NCBI RefSeq assembly: GCF_028649455.1
Contig: NZ_JAQSIO010000009.1
Span: forward strand, 113,010 to 177,009
DNA length: 64,000 nucleotides
Origin: Curvibacter microcysteis
GTDB lineage: Bacteria; Pseudomonadota; Gammaproteobacteria; Burkholderiales; Burkholderiaceae_C
Reading direction: 5' to 3'
Part shown: positions 17,794 to 27,505 of the stretch, one piece after another
How positions within the stretch are numbered: the stretch's first letter is position 1
Layout of the letters: each line of letters begins with the position of its first letter
The notes under the pieces: generated by a model
Told to the model about the DNA's origin: nothing
The model's database searches: none
The model's input: only the letters and a program-made list of their open reading frames with translations
Position numbers and translations under genes: made by a program

Positions 17794-19356
17794 TTACACG
17801 GCTTGTGGCAGAGTTTGTGTTGTGTTCGCTGATGAGGTCTTGAAGAAGGCCACGGAGCGCACCAATTCCGCGGCTTGCTGCTGCAGGCTCTGCGCTGCCG
17901 CTGCGCTTTGTTCGACCAAGGCGGCGTTTTGCTGGGTTGTCTGGTCCAGCTGTTGAATGGCCAGTCCGATCTGGCTCACCCCCGTGCTTTGTTCGCGGCT
18001 GGCTGCGCTGATCTCGGCCATGAGGCGGGTCACCTCGGCGATGGAGGTCACCAGCCTGGTCATGGTCTGACCCGCCTGGCCGGCGACCTCCGCGCCTTGG
18101 TTGACCTCGCTGTGGCTGGTTTGGATCAGGGCTTTGATTTCACGCGCCGCCGCGGCGCTGCGTTGGGCCAGTACCCGCACCTCGCTGGCGACCACGGCAA
18201 AGCCGCGCCCCTGCTCGCCCGCCCGGGCGGCCTCCACGGCGGCGTTCAAGGCCAGGATGTTGGTCTGGAAGGCTATCCCATCGATCACCCCGGTGATGTC
18301 GGCGATGCGGTGAGCGCTGTGCTGCATTTGCTGCACGGACAGCACCACCGATTGCACAGCCTGGCCCGCTCTTTGGGCCGTGCTGGAGGCGTCGCCACTG
18401 ACGTGTTCCGCCCGGCTGGCGTTGTCCGCGTTGTTCTGGACTGTGGCCGACATCTGCTCCATGGCGGCCGAGGTCTGCTCCAGTGCCGAGGCCTGCTGCT
18501 CGGTGCGCAGGCTCAGGTCGTGGTTGCCGACGGCGATCTCGGCGCTGGCGTGGGCCACGCCTTCGGCACCGGCCCGCACTTGGCTCACGACCTCGGACAG
18601 CCGGGTTTGCATGTCGGCCATGGCGCGCAGCAGATCGGCCAGTTCATCGCGGCCGTGGGCGTGCATGGGCAGGCTCAGGTCGCCATCGGCCACCGCCCGG
18701 CTCAGCCGCACCGCACGGCCCAAGGGGGCCGTGACCGAGCGGCTGAACCCCCAGGCGCCCAGCCCGCTGAGCACGCAAACCAAGCCCATCACGCCCAGAC
18801 TGATGCCCGTGCTGGCGCGGGCCTGACGGGCCGCTTCGGCGCCTGAGGCTTCGCTGGCCTGGCGAATCAAGGCAGTGGCCTGGTCCAGCAACTGGGCCGG
18901 TTCACGGTCAATGCCGGTGACTGCTCTGTCGCCGGCTGAAGCGTCGAATTGCGCTGCCTCGTAGGCCGCGAGGCCCTGGCGGTAGGCCTGGCCCATGCGC
19001 TCATGCGATTGAGAGAATTTTTGCAGCAAGGCCCGGGCTTCGGGGTGATGAACCTGGCTTTGCAGGGACTGGGCACTTTGACGCACGGCGGCTTCTTGCT
19101 TTTCGAAGGCACTCCAGTAGCGCTGGCGCTGCTTGTCGTCACGGCCCCGCAGCAGCACGTTCTTCCATTCCTGGATCTGCACCTTGAAGTCACTGAGCAG
19201 TTGCACCGCGCCCAGGGCGTGCTCGTGGTCGCGCTGCACGACCTCTTGGTAGACGTTGATGGACTGGTTGAGCTGGAACAGCCCGAACAAGGCGGCGGCC
19301 AGCAAGGCGGCCAAGGCACTGGCGAAGGCCAGCGGCAGTTTGAGACTCAGGCGCAT
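17794..19356 (-). CDS. Methyl-accepting chemotaxis protein
   Basis: 520 residues from ATG 19356, which has GGAGGAG upstream; a TTG six codons earlier is less likely. TM1 is near residues 8-30, then a four-helix-type periplasmic sensor of about 150 residues (HEHALGAVQLLSDFKVQIQEWKN start), TM2 near 185-205, HAMP, and the conserved signalling tip with GVIDGIAFQTNILALNAAVE and EQGRGFAVVASEV. The sensor resembles those of Tar-like small-ligand receptors. Ligand unknown. Isolated from other chemotaxis genes and unlike the chemoreceptor at 5792 in sensor sequence. Confidence 0.9.
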   Translation of the reverse strand: MRLSLKLPLAFASALAALLAAALFGLFQLNQSINVYQEVVQRDHEHALGAVQLLSDFKVQIQEWKNVLLRGRDDKQRQRYWSAFEKQEAAVRQSAQSLQSQVHHPEARALLQKFSQSHERMGQAYRQGLAAYEAAQFDASAGDRAVTGIDREPAQLLDQATALIRQASEASGAEAARQARASTGISLGVMGLVCVLSGLGAWGFSRSVTAPLGRAVRLSRAVADGDLSLPMHAHGRDELADLLRAMADMQTRLSEVVSQVRAGAEGVAHASAEIAVGNHDLSLRTEQQASALEQTSAAMEQMSATVQNNADNASRAEHVSGDASSTAQRAGQAVQSVVLSVQQMQHSAHRIADITGVIDGIAFQTNILALNAAVEAARAGEQGRGFAVVASEVRVLAQRSAAAAREIKALIQTSHSEVNQGAEVAGQAGQTMTRLVTSIAEVTRLMAEISAASREQSTGVSQIGLAIQQLDQTTQQNAALVEQSAAAAQSLQQQAAELVRSVAFFKTSSANTTQTLPQAV

Positions 19357-19488
19357 GCGCTTCTCCTCCACCAACTCAGTGGCCGCGGAATCGGCCGCCA
19401 GGGGATGCTGGTCGCCGTGCCGCTGCTCAAGCGCCTAGTTTTGCAGAGATTGCGTTTTTTGTCTCAAGTTGTATCTAACGTCGGCTTT

Positions 19489-20412
19489 TCACGCCAGAAA
19501 CTCCGTCAACAGCCCCGCCAGCACTTCGGGCTGGTCGTGGTGCAGCATGTGGCCGGCGTTCTCGACGCGGGCAATGCGGTGTTGGGGCACGCGGCTCAGG
19601 CGTTGGTGGTATTCGGCGAGGGTGTACTGGCCTTTCCACCATTGGCTCAGGCTGTCGTCGGCCGCCTCCACCGCCAAGACCGGGGCGCTGATGCGCTGGT
19701 ACAGCTCCAGCGCCTCATCGGCACGGTAAATCTGGGCACTGGTCACTTTGTGCGCGGCCTCGCCCAGGATTTGCCAACGCGCCGGGCCATCGGCTTGCGG
19801 CAGCGCTTGAGCCCAGTGCTGGGCCAGCCACTGCGCTTTGTCGGCACCCAGGCGTGGGTTGGTCTTCATCAGGCGCTGGGCCACACCCTCCAGGCTGTCA
19901 TAGCTTTTGAGGGCCATTTCGCCGCGCTGCAAGGCCTTGAGCTCATCCATCCACTTGGCATAGCGGCCCGGTGCCTGTGAGGGACGCGAGGCCGGCAGGC
20001 CAAAGCCTTCGAGGTTGACCAGGCGTCGGATGCGTTGCGGCCGGGCGCCGGCGTACATCATCACCACATTGCCCCCCATGCTGTGGCCGACCAAGTCCAC
20101 CGGTAGATCGCCCGCGCAATGGTCGAGCAGGAAGTCCAGGTCGCCCAGGTAGTCGGCAAAGTGGTAGTGGTCGCAGGCGGGCCCCGTGGTCAGGCCAAAG
20201 CCGCGCCAGTCGGGGGCGATGATGTAAGGATCACCGGCCAGGGCGTCGACCACAAACTGGTAGGACGCGGCCACGTCCATCCAGCCATGCACCAGCACCA
20301 GCGGGGCCCGGCCCGGCTGGGGCTGGCCCCAGACGCGGACGTGGTATTGGTGGCCCCGGATCGGGATGAATTCACTGCGGGAGGGGCGTCGTGGCACGTA
20401 CATGCCTTCCAT
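19489..20412 (-). CDS. Alpha/beta-hydrolase fold protein
   Basis: 307 residues. LVLVHGWMD (oxyanion region), the nucleophile elbow VGHSMGGN, a candidate acid in EAADDSLS, and a catalytic His in NAGHMLHHDQP complete the expected Ser-Asp-His triad. No signal peptide. It belongs to the broad esterase/epoxide-hydrolase-like group; substrate cannot be assigned. ATG 20412 has GGGAG upstream. Divergent from the aldo-keto reductase gene. Confidence 0.85.
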   Translation of the reverse strand: MEGMYVPRRPSRSEFIPIRGHQYHVRVWGQPQPGRAPLVLVHGWMDVAASYQFVVDALAGDPYIIAPDWRGFGLTTGPACDHYHFADYLGDLDFLLDHCAGDLPVDLVGHSMGGNVVMMYAGARPQRIRRLVNLEGFGLPASRPSQAPGRYAKWMDELKALQRGEMALKSYDSLEGVAQRLMKTNPRLGADKAQWLAQHWAQALPQADGPARWQILGEAAHKVTSAQIYRADEALELYQRISAPVLAVEAADDSLSQWWKGQYTLAEYHQRLSRVPQHRIARVENAGHMLHHDQPEVLAGLLTEFLA

Positions 20413-20633
20413 GATACGAACTCCCGCAGTGCCCAGTCAGTCAAGCGCAGGACAGGGCGACCCCCCATGGCCAACCCCTGCAGGGCGGGGCTCAGCACAA
20501 TTTTCGGCACGCTCGTACACTGCTGCGGTTTGTGTTTTCCGAGGGGCGTGCAGCTGGGCGGCCAGCGGCCTCGGATTGCCGTCGATAGCCCTCTTTTGGG
20601 GCCTTGGGCCCCTTGTTTTTGATCGGAGTTTCC

Positions 20634-21695
20634 ATGAACCAAGTCCAGCTCGGACAAAGCGACCTGCGCGTCACCCCGGTGTGCCTGGGCACCATGACCT
20701 TTGGTGAGCAAGTCGATGAAGCCCATGCCCACGCCATCCTGGACCGCTCGCTGGCCTTGGGCGTGAACTTCCTGGACACAGCCGAGATGTACGCCGTGCC
20801 GGCCCGCGCCGAAACCTGCGGCGCCACCGAGACCATCCTGGGCCACTGGTTCGCCAAGAACCCGGGTGTGCGGGAGAAGGTGGTGTTGGCGACCAAGGTG
20901 GCTGGCCCTTCGCGCGGCATGCCGTGGATCCGTGAGGGTTCGGGCATGACGGCTGCAGACATCCTGGCTGCCTGCGACGCCAGCCTGCGCCGCTTGCAGA
21001 CCGATGTGATCGATCTGTACCAAATCCATTGGCCGGAGCGCCATGTGCCTGCGTTCGGGGCCTTGTACTTTGATCCGGCCAAGGACAAGTCGGTCACCTC
21101 CATCCACGAGCAACTGGAGGCCTTGGGCCAGCTGGTCAAGGCCGGCAAGGTGCGCTACATCGGCCTGTCCAACGAGACCCCTTATGGGGTGCACGAGTTC
21201 GTGCGCCTGGCCGAGCAGCACGGACTGCCGCGGGTGGCCACCGTGCAAAACCCGTACTGCCTGATCAACCGCAGCTACGAAAACGCCTTGGACGAGAGCT
21301 GCCACCGCTTGGGCGTGTCGCTGCTGGCGTATTCGCCGTTGGGTTTTGGCCTGCTGACGGGCAAGTACGACGCCAGTGGCATCGACGGCCCGGACGCCCC
21401 CAAGGACGGCCGCATTGCGCGCTACGAGTCGGTGCGCAAGCAGCGCTGGGGTCGCCCTGAGGCCCTGGTGGCCGCGCGCCGCTACAACGCGCTGGCGCGT
21501 GAGCACGGCCTGACCCCCAGCCAGCTGGCGCTGGCCTTTTGCTACACCAAGTGGCAGGTGTCCAGCACCATCATTGGTGTGACCTCGGTGGCTCAGCTGG
21601 AAGAAGACGTGGCGGCTTACGGCACCACGTTGTCGCCTGAGCTGCTGGCGGCCATTGATGCCATCCGCTGGGAACTGCGCGACCCGGCCATCTGA
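20634..21695 (+). CDS. tas: Tas-like NADP(H)-dependent aldo-keto reductase
   Basis: 353 residues from ATG 20634. The opening LGQSDLRVTPVCLGTMTFGEQVDEAHAHAILD, DTAEMYAVPARAETCGATE (catalytic Asp and Tyr), VVLATKVAGPSRG (Lys) and YQIHWPERH (His) follow the aldo-keto reductase tetrad, and the overall pattern closely parallels E. coli Tas. IRYIGLSNET-type and VTSVAQLEEDVAAY regions complete the barrel and cofactor site. Physiological substrate is unknown even for E. coli Tas. The gene stands alone. Confidence 0.88.
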   Translation: MNQVQLGQSDLRVTPVCLGTMTFGEQVDEAHAHAILDRSLALGVNFLDTAEMYAVPARAETCGATETILGHWFAKNPGVREKVVLATKVAGPSRGMPWIREGSGMTAADILAACDASLRRLQTDVIDLYQIHWPERHVPAFGALYFDPAKDKSVTSIHEQLEALGQLVKAGKVRYIGLSNETPYGVHEFVRLAEQHGLPRVATVQNPYCLINRSYENALDESCHRLGVSLLAYSPLGFGLLTGKYDASGIDGPDAPKDGRIARYESVRKQRWGRPEALVAARRYNALAREHGLTPSQLALAFCYTKWQVSSTIIGVTSVAQLEEDVAAYGTTLSPELLAAIDAIRWELRDPAI

Positions 21696-21763
21696 GTGGC
21701 CGCGGGCCCCGGCACAGGGGCCCGCGCTCACCGCCTCGCCACCCCCGTTGGTGCCGGCCCGCT

Positions 21764-23203
21764 TCAGGCCGCCGTGGTGCTGGGGCGCACCCGGCCTGAC
21801 ACCCAGGGCGCGCTGCCCGGCTCTCCCAAGTCCCAGAACAGCCCGGCCATGACCGCCAGGCCCTCGCGCGCCACCGAGCCCAGCAGGTGCTCGTTAGGCG
21901 CGTGCTGTGCGCAGGCCGGGTAGGAGTGGGGCACCCACAGCGTGGGCAGGCCCAGGCCATCGGCAAACAAATCATTGGGCAGCGAGCCCGCCAGGTTGGG
22001 CATCAGCACGGCGGGTTGGCCGGCGCTGGCCTGCATGGAGTTCAGGGCCCAGTCCACCCAGGGGTTGTCCAGGTCCAGGCGGGTGGCACCGCAGGCCATG
22101 CTGACCTCGACCTGCACCTCCTCAAAGCCTTGCGCGTCCAGGTGGGCGCGCACATGGTCTTGCAGTCGGGTCCAGTCGGTGCCCACCACAAAGCGCAGTT
22201 GACAATGGGCGACGGCGTTTGGCGGGATGGCGTTGACCGGGCGCGTGGCGGAGCCCGCGCCCAGGGCCAGCACCTCCAGCGTGTTCCAGCCGACCAATTG
22301 CTCTGCCGGGCTCAGGCCGGGCTCACCCCAGCCGGGGCTGAGTTCGGGGTCGTCGATGCCCCCGCCCACCGGCACCTCGCGCAGCGCCTGGCGCAGGCGC
22401 TCGGGTGGCGGGGGCGGCAGCAGGCCTGGCACCAGCACGCGTCCTTGCGGCCCGACCAGGCTGGCCAGGGCATGGCTCAGGCGGATGGCTGGGTTGCTCA
22501 ACACGCCGCCCCAGTTGCCCGAGTGGTAGGCGCGTTCGCGGCTGGTCACGCGCAGCGAAAAATTCACGGCGCCACGCGAGCCCAGGAACAGGGTCGGTCG
22601 GCTGGCCTGGGCGCGCGGGCCATCGCTGGCCAGGAACAGGTCCGCGCTCAGGGCGCGGCGCTGTTGCTCGCAAAAAGCGGCCAGGCCCGGGGAGCCCGCT
22701 TCTTCGCCCATCTCCAGCAACACCGTCACGTTGTAGCCCAGGCGCTGCTGGCGCGCCTGCAGCGTGTGTTCCAACGCGGCCAGCACGATGCTGTGTTGGC
22801 CTTTGTTGTCGGCACTGCCTCGGCCGTACCAGCGATCGCCCTCGATGGTCAGCGTCCAGGGGCTCAGGCCCTCGCGCCAGCGCGCGTCCTGCCCATTGAC
22901 CACATCGCCGTGGCCATAGCTCAGCACGGTGGGCAAGGCCGGGTCTTCGACGCGGTGCGCCAGCAGCAAGGGGCCGGCGCCGGCCACGGGGTTGTCGTGG
23001 ATCTGCACCTCAAAGCCCAGGCGGCTCAGCCAGGGCAGGATTTCTTCACTCAGGTAGCCGCGCAGGGCGGTTTGGGTGGCGGCGGGGGCGTCGGGCCCTA
23101 GGTCGCTCTCGGTGCGCCAGCCCAGGCGGCGGTTCAGGTCGGTGGCCAGGCCGCCGGTATCGAAGTACTGGTGGACTTGGGCCAGGAGTTGGGTGCGGGT
23201 CAT
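21764..23203 (-). CDS. M20-family metallopeptidase
   Basis: 479 residues. Metal-binding and catalytic motifs of the dinuclear-zinc M20 family are visible: SYGHGDVV (His and catalytic Asp), GRGSADNKGQ (bridging Asp), LEMGEEAGSPGL (catalytic Glu-Glu), and a C-terminal HAPNEHL (His). Family members are dipeptidases, carboxypeptidases or acyl-amino-acid hydrolases; the carnosinase/DapE-like choice cannot be made from sequence alone. It begins 37 bases after the YitT-like gene ends and may share its transcript. Confidence 0.87.
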   Translation of the reverse strand: MTRTQLLAQVHQYFDTGGLATDLNRRLGWRTESDLGPDAPAATQTALRGYLSEEILPWLSRLGFEVQIHDNPVAGAGPLLLAHRVEDPALPTVLSYGHGDVVNGQDARWREGLSPWTLTIEGDRWYGRGSADNKGQHSIVLAALEHTLQARQQRLGYNVTVLLEMGEEAGSPGLAAFCEQQRRALSADLFLASDGPRAQASRPTLFLGSRGAVNFSLRVTSRERAYHSGNWGGVLSNPAIRLSHALASLVGPQGRVLVPGLLPPPPPERLRQALREVPVGGGIDDPELSPGWGEPGLSPAEQLVGWNTLEVLALGAGSATRPVNAIPPNAVAHCQLRFVVGTDWTRLQDHVRAHLDAQGFEEVQVEVSMACGATRLDLDNPWVDWALNSMQASAGQPAVLMPNLAGSLPNDLFADGLGLPTLWVPHSYPACAQHAPNEHLLGSVAREGLAVMAGLFWDLGEPGSAPWVSGRVRPSTTAA

Positions 23204-23240
23204 GGGCTGGTCAGGCTTTCTGGGAAGGGTGGAGGGGCGC

Positions 23241-23915
23241 TCAGGACGCGATGTAGCGGTCCTTGCGGTGGTTCATGGTGAGGATCAGGTTGAGCATCAC
23301 GGCGCCGCCAATCGACAGGGCGACATGGCTCAGCGGAGCGGTCCACAAGGCCAGCAGCACGATCACGCAATCGACCGCCATTTGGATGTGGCCGGCCTTC
23401 CAGCCCCTGCTTTCTTGCAGGTAGAAGGCCAGGATGCCGATGCCGCCCAGGCTGGCGCGGTGGCGAAACAGCATCAAAAAGCCCACCCCCATCAGCAGCC
23501 CACCCAGCACGGCGGCATAGGCGGGGTGCAGGGTGTCAAACGACACCAGCTGGGGCGTGATTTCGGTCATTGCCGACAGCATGGCCACCGCGGCCATGGT
23601 CTTGAGCACAAAGGCGCGGTCCATCTTGCGCCAGGCCAGCACGTAAAAGGGCAGGTTGAGCACAAAGAACACCTTGCCGAAGCTGTAGCCCGTGGCGTAG
23701 TGCAGCAAGAAGGCCAGGCCCGCCATGCCGCCGCTGAGCAGGTGGTCGCGCGAGTAGATGGCCACGCCCAGGGCGATCAGCAGCGTGGCGGAGAACAGGG
23801 CCAAGGCGTCCTCGAACAGGCTGTGGCGGGTCAGCTCGCTGACCGGTGAGGGCGGTGCCGGTGCAGCGGGCGCTGAGGACGTGGGGGCGGGCGGTTTGGA
23901 TTCAGGTGAGTTCAT
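23241..23915 (-). CDS. YitT-family (DUF161) membrane protein
   Basis: From ATG 23915, 224 residues. A Pro/Ala/Ser-rich cytosolic N-terminus (about 1-28) precedes five or six hydrophobic segments, including ALALFSATLLIALGVAIYS and GGLLMGVGFLMLFRH. GGMAGLAFLLHYATGYSFGKVFFVLNLPFYVLAWR is the typical YitT pattern. Function of this family is not established; it is an inner-membrane protein. The frame remains open to 24002, but the chosen ATG gives the normal N-terminal layout. Confidence 0.82.
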   Translation of the reverse strand: MNSPESKPPAPTSSAPAAPAPPSPVSELTRHSLFEDALALFSATLLIALGVAIYSRDHLLSGGMAGLAFLLHYATGYSFGKVFFVLNLPFYVLAWRKMDRAFVLKTMAAVAMLSAMTEITPQLVSFDTLHPAYAAVLGGLLMGVGFLMLFRHRASLGGIGILAFYLQESRGWKAGHIQMAVDCVIVLLALWTAPLSHVALSIGGAVMLNLILTMNHRKDRYIAS

Positions 23916-24041
23916 CAGATGGGTTCCGTGTGAGGCCGGGCGCGCTGTGTCCAGGCGCCTGGGCGTCTGGGCAAGCAAGGGGCGGGCCGCGTAGGAGACC
24001 ATTCTTTCACCCTGCAGGCAGTGATCGGGATCAGAGCCTGT

Positions 24042-25019
24042 TCATTCCAGCGTGACTCTGGCGCGCGCCACGGCAGCGCGGAACTGGGTGATCTCCAGCT
24101 CCATTTGCTTGATCAGCTTGGGTGAGTCCAGGAACACCGCTTCCATGGACTGCGCGCGGAATTGGGTCTGGACTTCTGGCTGGGCCATCACGCGACTCAG
24201 TTCCTGGCTCAGCCGGGCGATCACGGCCGGTGGGGTGTGGGCCGGGGCGGCCAGGGCATACCAGCCCTCAAAGCTGGCGTCCTCCAGCTTGAGTTCGGCC
24301 AGGGTGGGCACGTCGGGCAGGCTTGGGATGCGTTGGCGGCTTGGCGTGGCCAGGGCCCGCAGCTTGCCGGATTTGAGGTGGGGCGCCGCGCTGGCCAGGG
24401 TGTCAAAGGTGGCTTCGACCTCTGCCGACATCAAGGCGGTGGTGACCTGGGCACTGCCCTTGTAGGGGATGTCTTGCATCGACACCTGGGCCGCCAGGCC
24501 CAGCAAGATGCCAGCGAGGTGCGGCGCGGTGGCGCTGCCATAGGTGGCGTAGCGCACGGCGCCCGCCTGTTTGCGGGCGGCGGCCAGCAGGTCGTTGAGG
24601 GTCTTGAAAGGCGACTGGGCCGGCACCACCAGCACCAGCGGGGCGCGCGCCAGCATGGCCACGGGGATCAGGTCTTTGAACGGGTCGTAGCCAATGCGCG
24701 GCTTGAGCGCCGGGTTGACGGTGAAACTGGTCGAGCCCGACACCAGCAGCGTGTAGCCGTCGGGGGCGGCACGCACCACGGCTTCGGTGCCGATCTGGGT
24801 CGAGGCCCCGGGCTTGTTGTCCACCAACACGGCCTGGCCCAGCCGCGGGCTCAGCGCTTGTCCCACGGCCCGGGCCACGATGTCCGTGCCGCCGCCGGGC
24901 GGGAAGGGCACCACCAGGCGCAGGTTGTGCGTGGGCCAGGCGGCGCTGTCGGCGGCCTGGGCGCCCAGGGGCGATCCGGCACTCAGGGCCAGCAGGGAGA
25001 GGGCGGTGCGGCGGTGCAT
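24042..25019 (-). CDS. Bug-type tripartite tricarboxylate transporter receptor
   Basis: 325 residues from ATG 25019 (an ATG at 25031 adds four residues; the AGGA overlapping it suits the downstream start). A signal peptide (RRTALSLLALSAGSPLGAQA) leads into the periplasmic solute-binding protein. LRLVVPFPPGGGTDIVARAVGQ and VLVDNKPGASTQIGTE are diagnostic of the Bug/TctC family, which presents carboxylates to TctA/TctB transporters. No membrane components are adjacent, as usual for the many orphan Bug genes of Burkholderiales. Ligand unknown. Divergent from a LysR gene 183 bases away. Confidence 0.9.
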   Translation of the reverse strand: MHRRTALSLLALSAGSPLGAQAADSAAWPTHNLRLVVPFPPGGGTDIVARAVGQALSPRLGQAVLVDNKPGASTQIGTEAVVRAAPDGYTLLVSGSTSFTVNPALKPRIGYDPFKDLIPVAMLARAPLVLVVPAQSPFKTLNDLLAAARKQAGAVRYATYGSATAPHLAGILLGLAAQVSMQDIPYKGSAQVTTALMSAEVEATFDTLASAAPHLKSGKLRALATPSRQRIPSLPDVPTLAELKLEDASFEGWYALAAPAHTPPAVIARLSQELSRVMAQPEVQTQFRAQSMEAVFLDSPKLIKQMELEITQFRAAVARARVTLE

Positions 25020-25202
25020 GGAGCGGGTCATCCTGTGGGAGACGCCTGCGCGTCGGTGGGCACGCGGGCGTGTGGGTTGAGGTGTGTGGCGTTGTGTGAG
25101 CTGATTAGACGACGGGCCAAGGGTCTTCAGGTCTGTTTCTTGCGTTGCCTTCGTTAGAGAATTAACAAAGCACCGTTGCTTGATTTGGAAGGGAATACGG
25201 CC

Positions 25203-26171
25203 ATGAAACTGCCCCTGTTCAGCTTGCCCCTGCGCTATTTCGTGGTGGTGGCCCGTGCGCGCTCGGTCAGTGAGGCAGCGCGCCAGCTGCATGTGGCGGC
25301 CTCGGCGGTGAGCCGCCAGATCACTTTGTTGGAGGAGAGCCTGGGCCTGCCCTTGTTCGAGCGTGCGCCGCGCGGCATGGTGCCCACCGCGGCGGGTGAA
25401 AAGCTGTTGGCCCATGTGTTGAGCGCAACCGAGGAGGGCCATTTTTTGCTGGAGCAGCTGCGCGGCCTGGCTGGGCGACCGCGCGTGCGCTTGGCCTGCA
25501 CCGAGGGCTTTGCGGCGGGCTTCATGGCTGGGGCCTTGCAGGCTTTTCGGGCCCGGCACCCCGAGGCCCAGTTGGAGCTGAATGTGGTGGCGCCAGACCA
25601 AGTCAATGTGCTGCTGCGGCAGGGCGAAATCGACCTGGGCCTGAAGTACAGCCTGAGCCCCGAAAAAGAGGTGGCGGTGCTGCACACGGTGCAGGCACCC
25701 GTGATGGCGGTGGTGCGCGTCGGCCACCCGTTGGCGGGCAAGCCCCGCATCCGGGTGCAGGACGCCGTGCGTTTTCCGCTCGTCCTGGGGGCCAGCGGTA
25801 CCACCAGCCGACGCTTGTTTGACCTGGCCTGTAGCCAACAAGGGGCGCAGTACGTGCCGGCGGTGGTGAGCAACTTCTCGCCCGCCTTGCTGTCGATGAT
25901 GGACAACCAGGACCTCATGCCCGCGGGCTATCTCACGGTGGCGCACTGGGTGGCGCGGGGGGAACTCAAGGCCTTGCCCTTTGTCGAGCCCGAGTTGCAG
26001 CAACGCCGCTTGTGCCTGTTGGCCCAGGCGGGGCGCAGCCTGCTGCCGCCTGTACAGGCTTTTGCCGACTTGCTGGTGGCTGGCGTGGGTGAGTTTGGCA
26101 AGCGCAAGGTGCGCGCCAGGCCTTTGCGCAGTGCGAGCGCCATGCCCCCCGGCGCCGCCGTGTCGGCCTGA
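25203..26171 (+). CDS. LysR-family transcriptional regulator
   Basis: 322 residues. The DNA-binding domain (SVSEAARQLHVAASAVSRQITLLEESLGLPLFER) is followed by a typical LysR effector domain. The C-terminal 25 residues (KRKVRARPLRSASAMPPGAAV) are basic and probably unstructured. It is divergent from the Bug receptor gene at 24042, so it likely regulates that gene according to the transported carboxylate. Effector unknown. Confidence 0.87.
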   Translation: MKLPLFSLPLRYFVVVARARSVSEAARQLHVAASAVSRQITLLEESLGLPLFERAPRGMVPTAAGEKLLAHVLSATEEGHFLLEQLRGLAGRPRVRLACTEGFAAGFMAGALQAFRARHPEAQLELNVVAPDQVNVLLRQGEIDLGLKYSLSPEKEVAVLHTVQAPVMAVVRVGHPLAGKPRIRVQDAVRFPLVLGASGTTSRRLFDLACSQQGAQYVPAVVSNFSPALLSMMDNQDLMPAGYLTVAHWVARGELKALPFVEPELQQRRLCLLAQAGRSLLPPVQAFADLLVAGVGEFGKRKVRARPLRSASAMPPGAAVSA

Positions 26172-26234
26172 GCCGGCCGCCCATTGCTAACATGTCGGCC
26201 CGGATGGAGGGCACCGCTGTGCCCGGTGGATGTC

Positions 26235-26726
26235 ATGGCTAAAAAAGATCACGTTTCTGAAACCCCTGCCACCCAGTGGCTCAAGGCCCACCGCGTGGCC
26301 TATACGGAACACCCTTACGAGTACCTGGAGCATGGCGGTGCCTTGCACAGCGCCGAGGTGCTGGGGCAAGACCCCTTCACGGTGGTCAAGACTTTGATCA
26401 TGCAGGACCAGGACGCCAAACCGCTGGTGGTGTTGATGCATGGCAACCGCAAGGTGTCGACCAAGAACCTGGCGCGCCAGATCGGAGCCAAGTCGGTGGA
26501 GCCCTGCGCCCCCGAGGTGGCCAACCGGCACAGCGGCTACCTGGTGGGGGGCACCTCGCCGTTTGGTACCCGCAAGACCATGCCGATCTACATCGAGGAG
26601 AGCATCCTGGCCCTGCCGTGCATCTGCATCAATGGCGGGCGACGTGGCTTTCTCGTGGGTTTGGATCCGCAGGTCTGCGTCCAGCTGCTGGGTGCACGGC
26701 CGGTGCAATGCGCGCTGGCAGAATGA
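26235..26726 (+). CDS. ybaK: Cys-tRNA(Pro) deacylase, YbaK/EbsC family
   Basis: 163 residues beginning MAKKDHVSETPATQWLKAHRV. YbaK trims Cys mischarged onto tRNA-Pro, correcting an error of prolyl-tRNA synthetase. The conserved core is present: VVKTLIMQ, HGNRKVSTKNLAR (catalytic Lys region), and SGYLVGGTSPFGTRKTMPIY, whose GGTSPFG loop is the hallmark. The start is ATG 26235; the frame is open upstream but without a ribosome-binding site. It lies 87 bases before plsY on the same strand. Confidence 0.9.
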   Translation: MAKKDHVSETPATQWLKAHRVAYTEHPYEYLEHGGALHSAEVLGQDPFTVVKTLIMQDQDAKPLVVLMHGNRKVSTKNLARQIGAKSVEPCAPEVANRHSGYLVGGTSPFGTRKTMPIYIEESILALPCICINGGRRGFLVGLDPQVCVQLLGARPVQCALAE

Positions 26727-26813
26727 GCGCCCGGGGCCCTGTGCCCCCTTGTTGTGTGTGCCGGGTGGCTGGTAGGCCCCCGATGTCGATGCTTTGTTGA
26801 GAGGACCGTTACC

Positions 26814-27446
26814 TTGCAGACTTTTTACCCCCTGGCCGCCACGGCCCTGGCCTACCTGCTGGGCTCGCTTTCGTTTGCCGTCATCGTCAGCCGCTTGATG
26901 GGGCTGAACGACCCGCGCACCTACGGCAGCAAGAACCCGGGTGCCACCAATGTGCTGCGCTCGGGCAGCAAGGCCGCGGCCATCGTCACCCTCTTGCTGG
27001 ACGCCCTGAAGGGCTGGCTGCCGGTGTTCTTGGTGCGTCGTTACGGCGCGGCCTTCGAGCTGGGCGACGGCACCATGGCCTTGGTGGGCTTGGCAGCTTT
27101 CTTGGGCCACCTGTACCCGGTGTTCTTCCGCTTTGTGGGCGGCAAGGGCGTGGCCACGGCGCTGGGCGTGTTGTTTGGGGTTGATGCTATTTTGGGCTTG
27201 GCCGCGGGCGCGGTGTGGCTGCTGATGGCCGTGTTGTTCCGCTACTCCTCGCTGTCGTCCCTGGTGGCGGCAGCCGCAGCGCCCGCGCTGTATGTGCTCG
27301 CCAGCGGCACGGCTTGGTATGCCGAAACGCCGGTTACCTTGGCCCTGGTGGTGATGGCGGCGCTGCTGTTTTACCGCCATCGGGAGAACATCCAGCGCCT
27401 GTTCGCCGGCACCGAGTCCAAGCTGGGGCAGAAGAAAAAGGCTTGA
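26814..27446 (+). CDS. plsY: Glycerol-3-phosphate acyltransferase PlsY
   Basis: A TTG start at 26814, with GAGAGG upstream, gives 210 residues with about five membrane segments. PlsY transfers an acyl group from acyl-phosphate to glycerol-3-phosphate, the first step of phospholipid synthesis. The three signature motifs are seen: [26 protein letters not shown], and [21 protein letters not shown]. The C-terminus [16 protein letters not shown] is also typical. Confidence 0.93.
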   Translation: MQTFYPLAATALAYLLGSLSFAVIVSRLMGLNDPRTYGSKNPGATNVLRSGSKAAAIVTLLLDALKGWLPVFLVRRYGAAFELGDGTMALVGLAAFLGHLYPVFFRFVGGKGVATALGVLFGVDAILGLAAGAVWLLMAVLFRYSSLSSLVAAAAAPALYVLASGTAWYAETPVTLALVVMAALLFYRHRENIQRLFAGTESKLGQKKKA

Positions 27447-27505
27447 TGGCTTGAGGACTGCGGCAGCGGCCCGGGGTCATGGTCCTGCTGAGCTCGGCCT
27501 CTGCT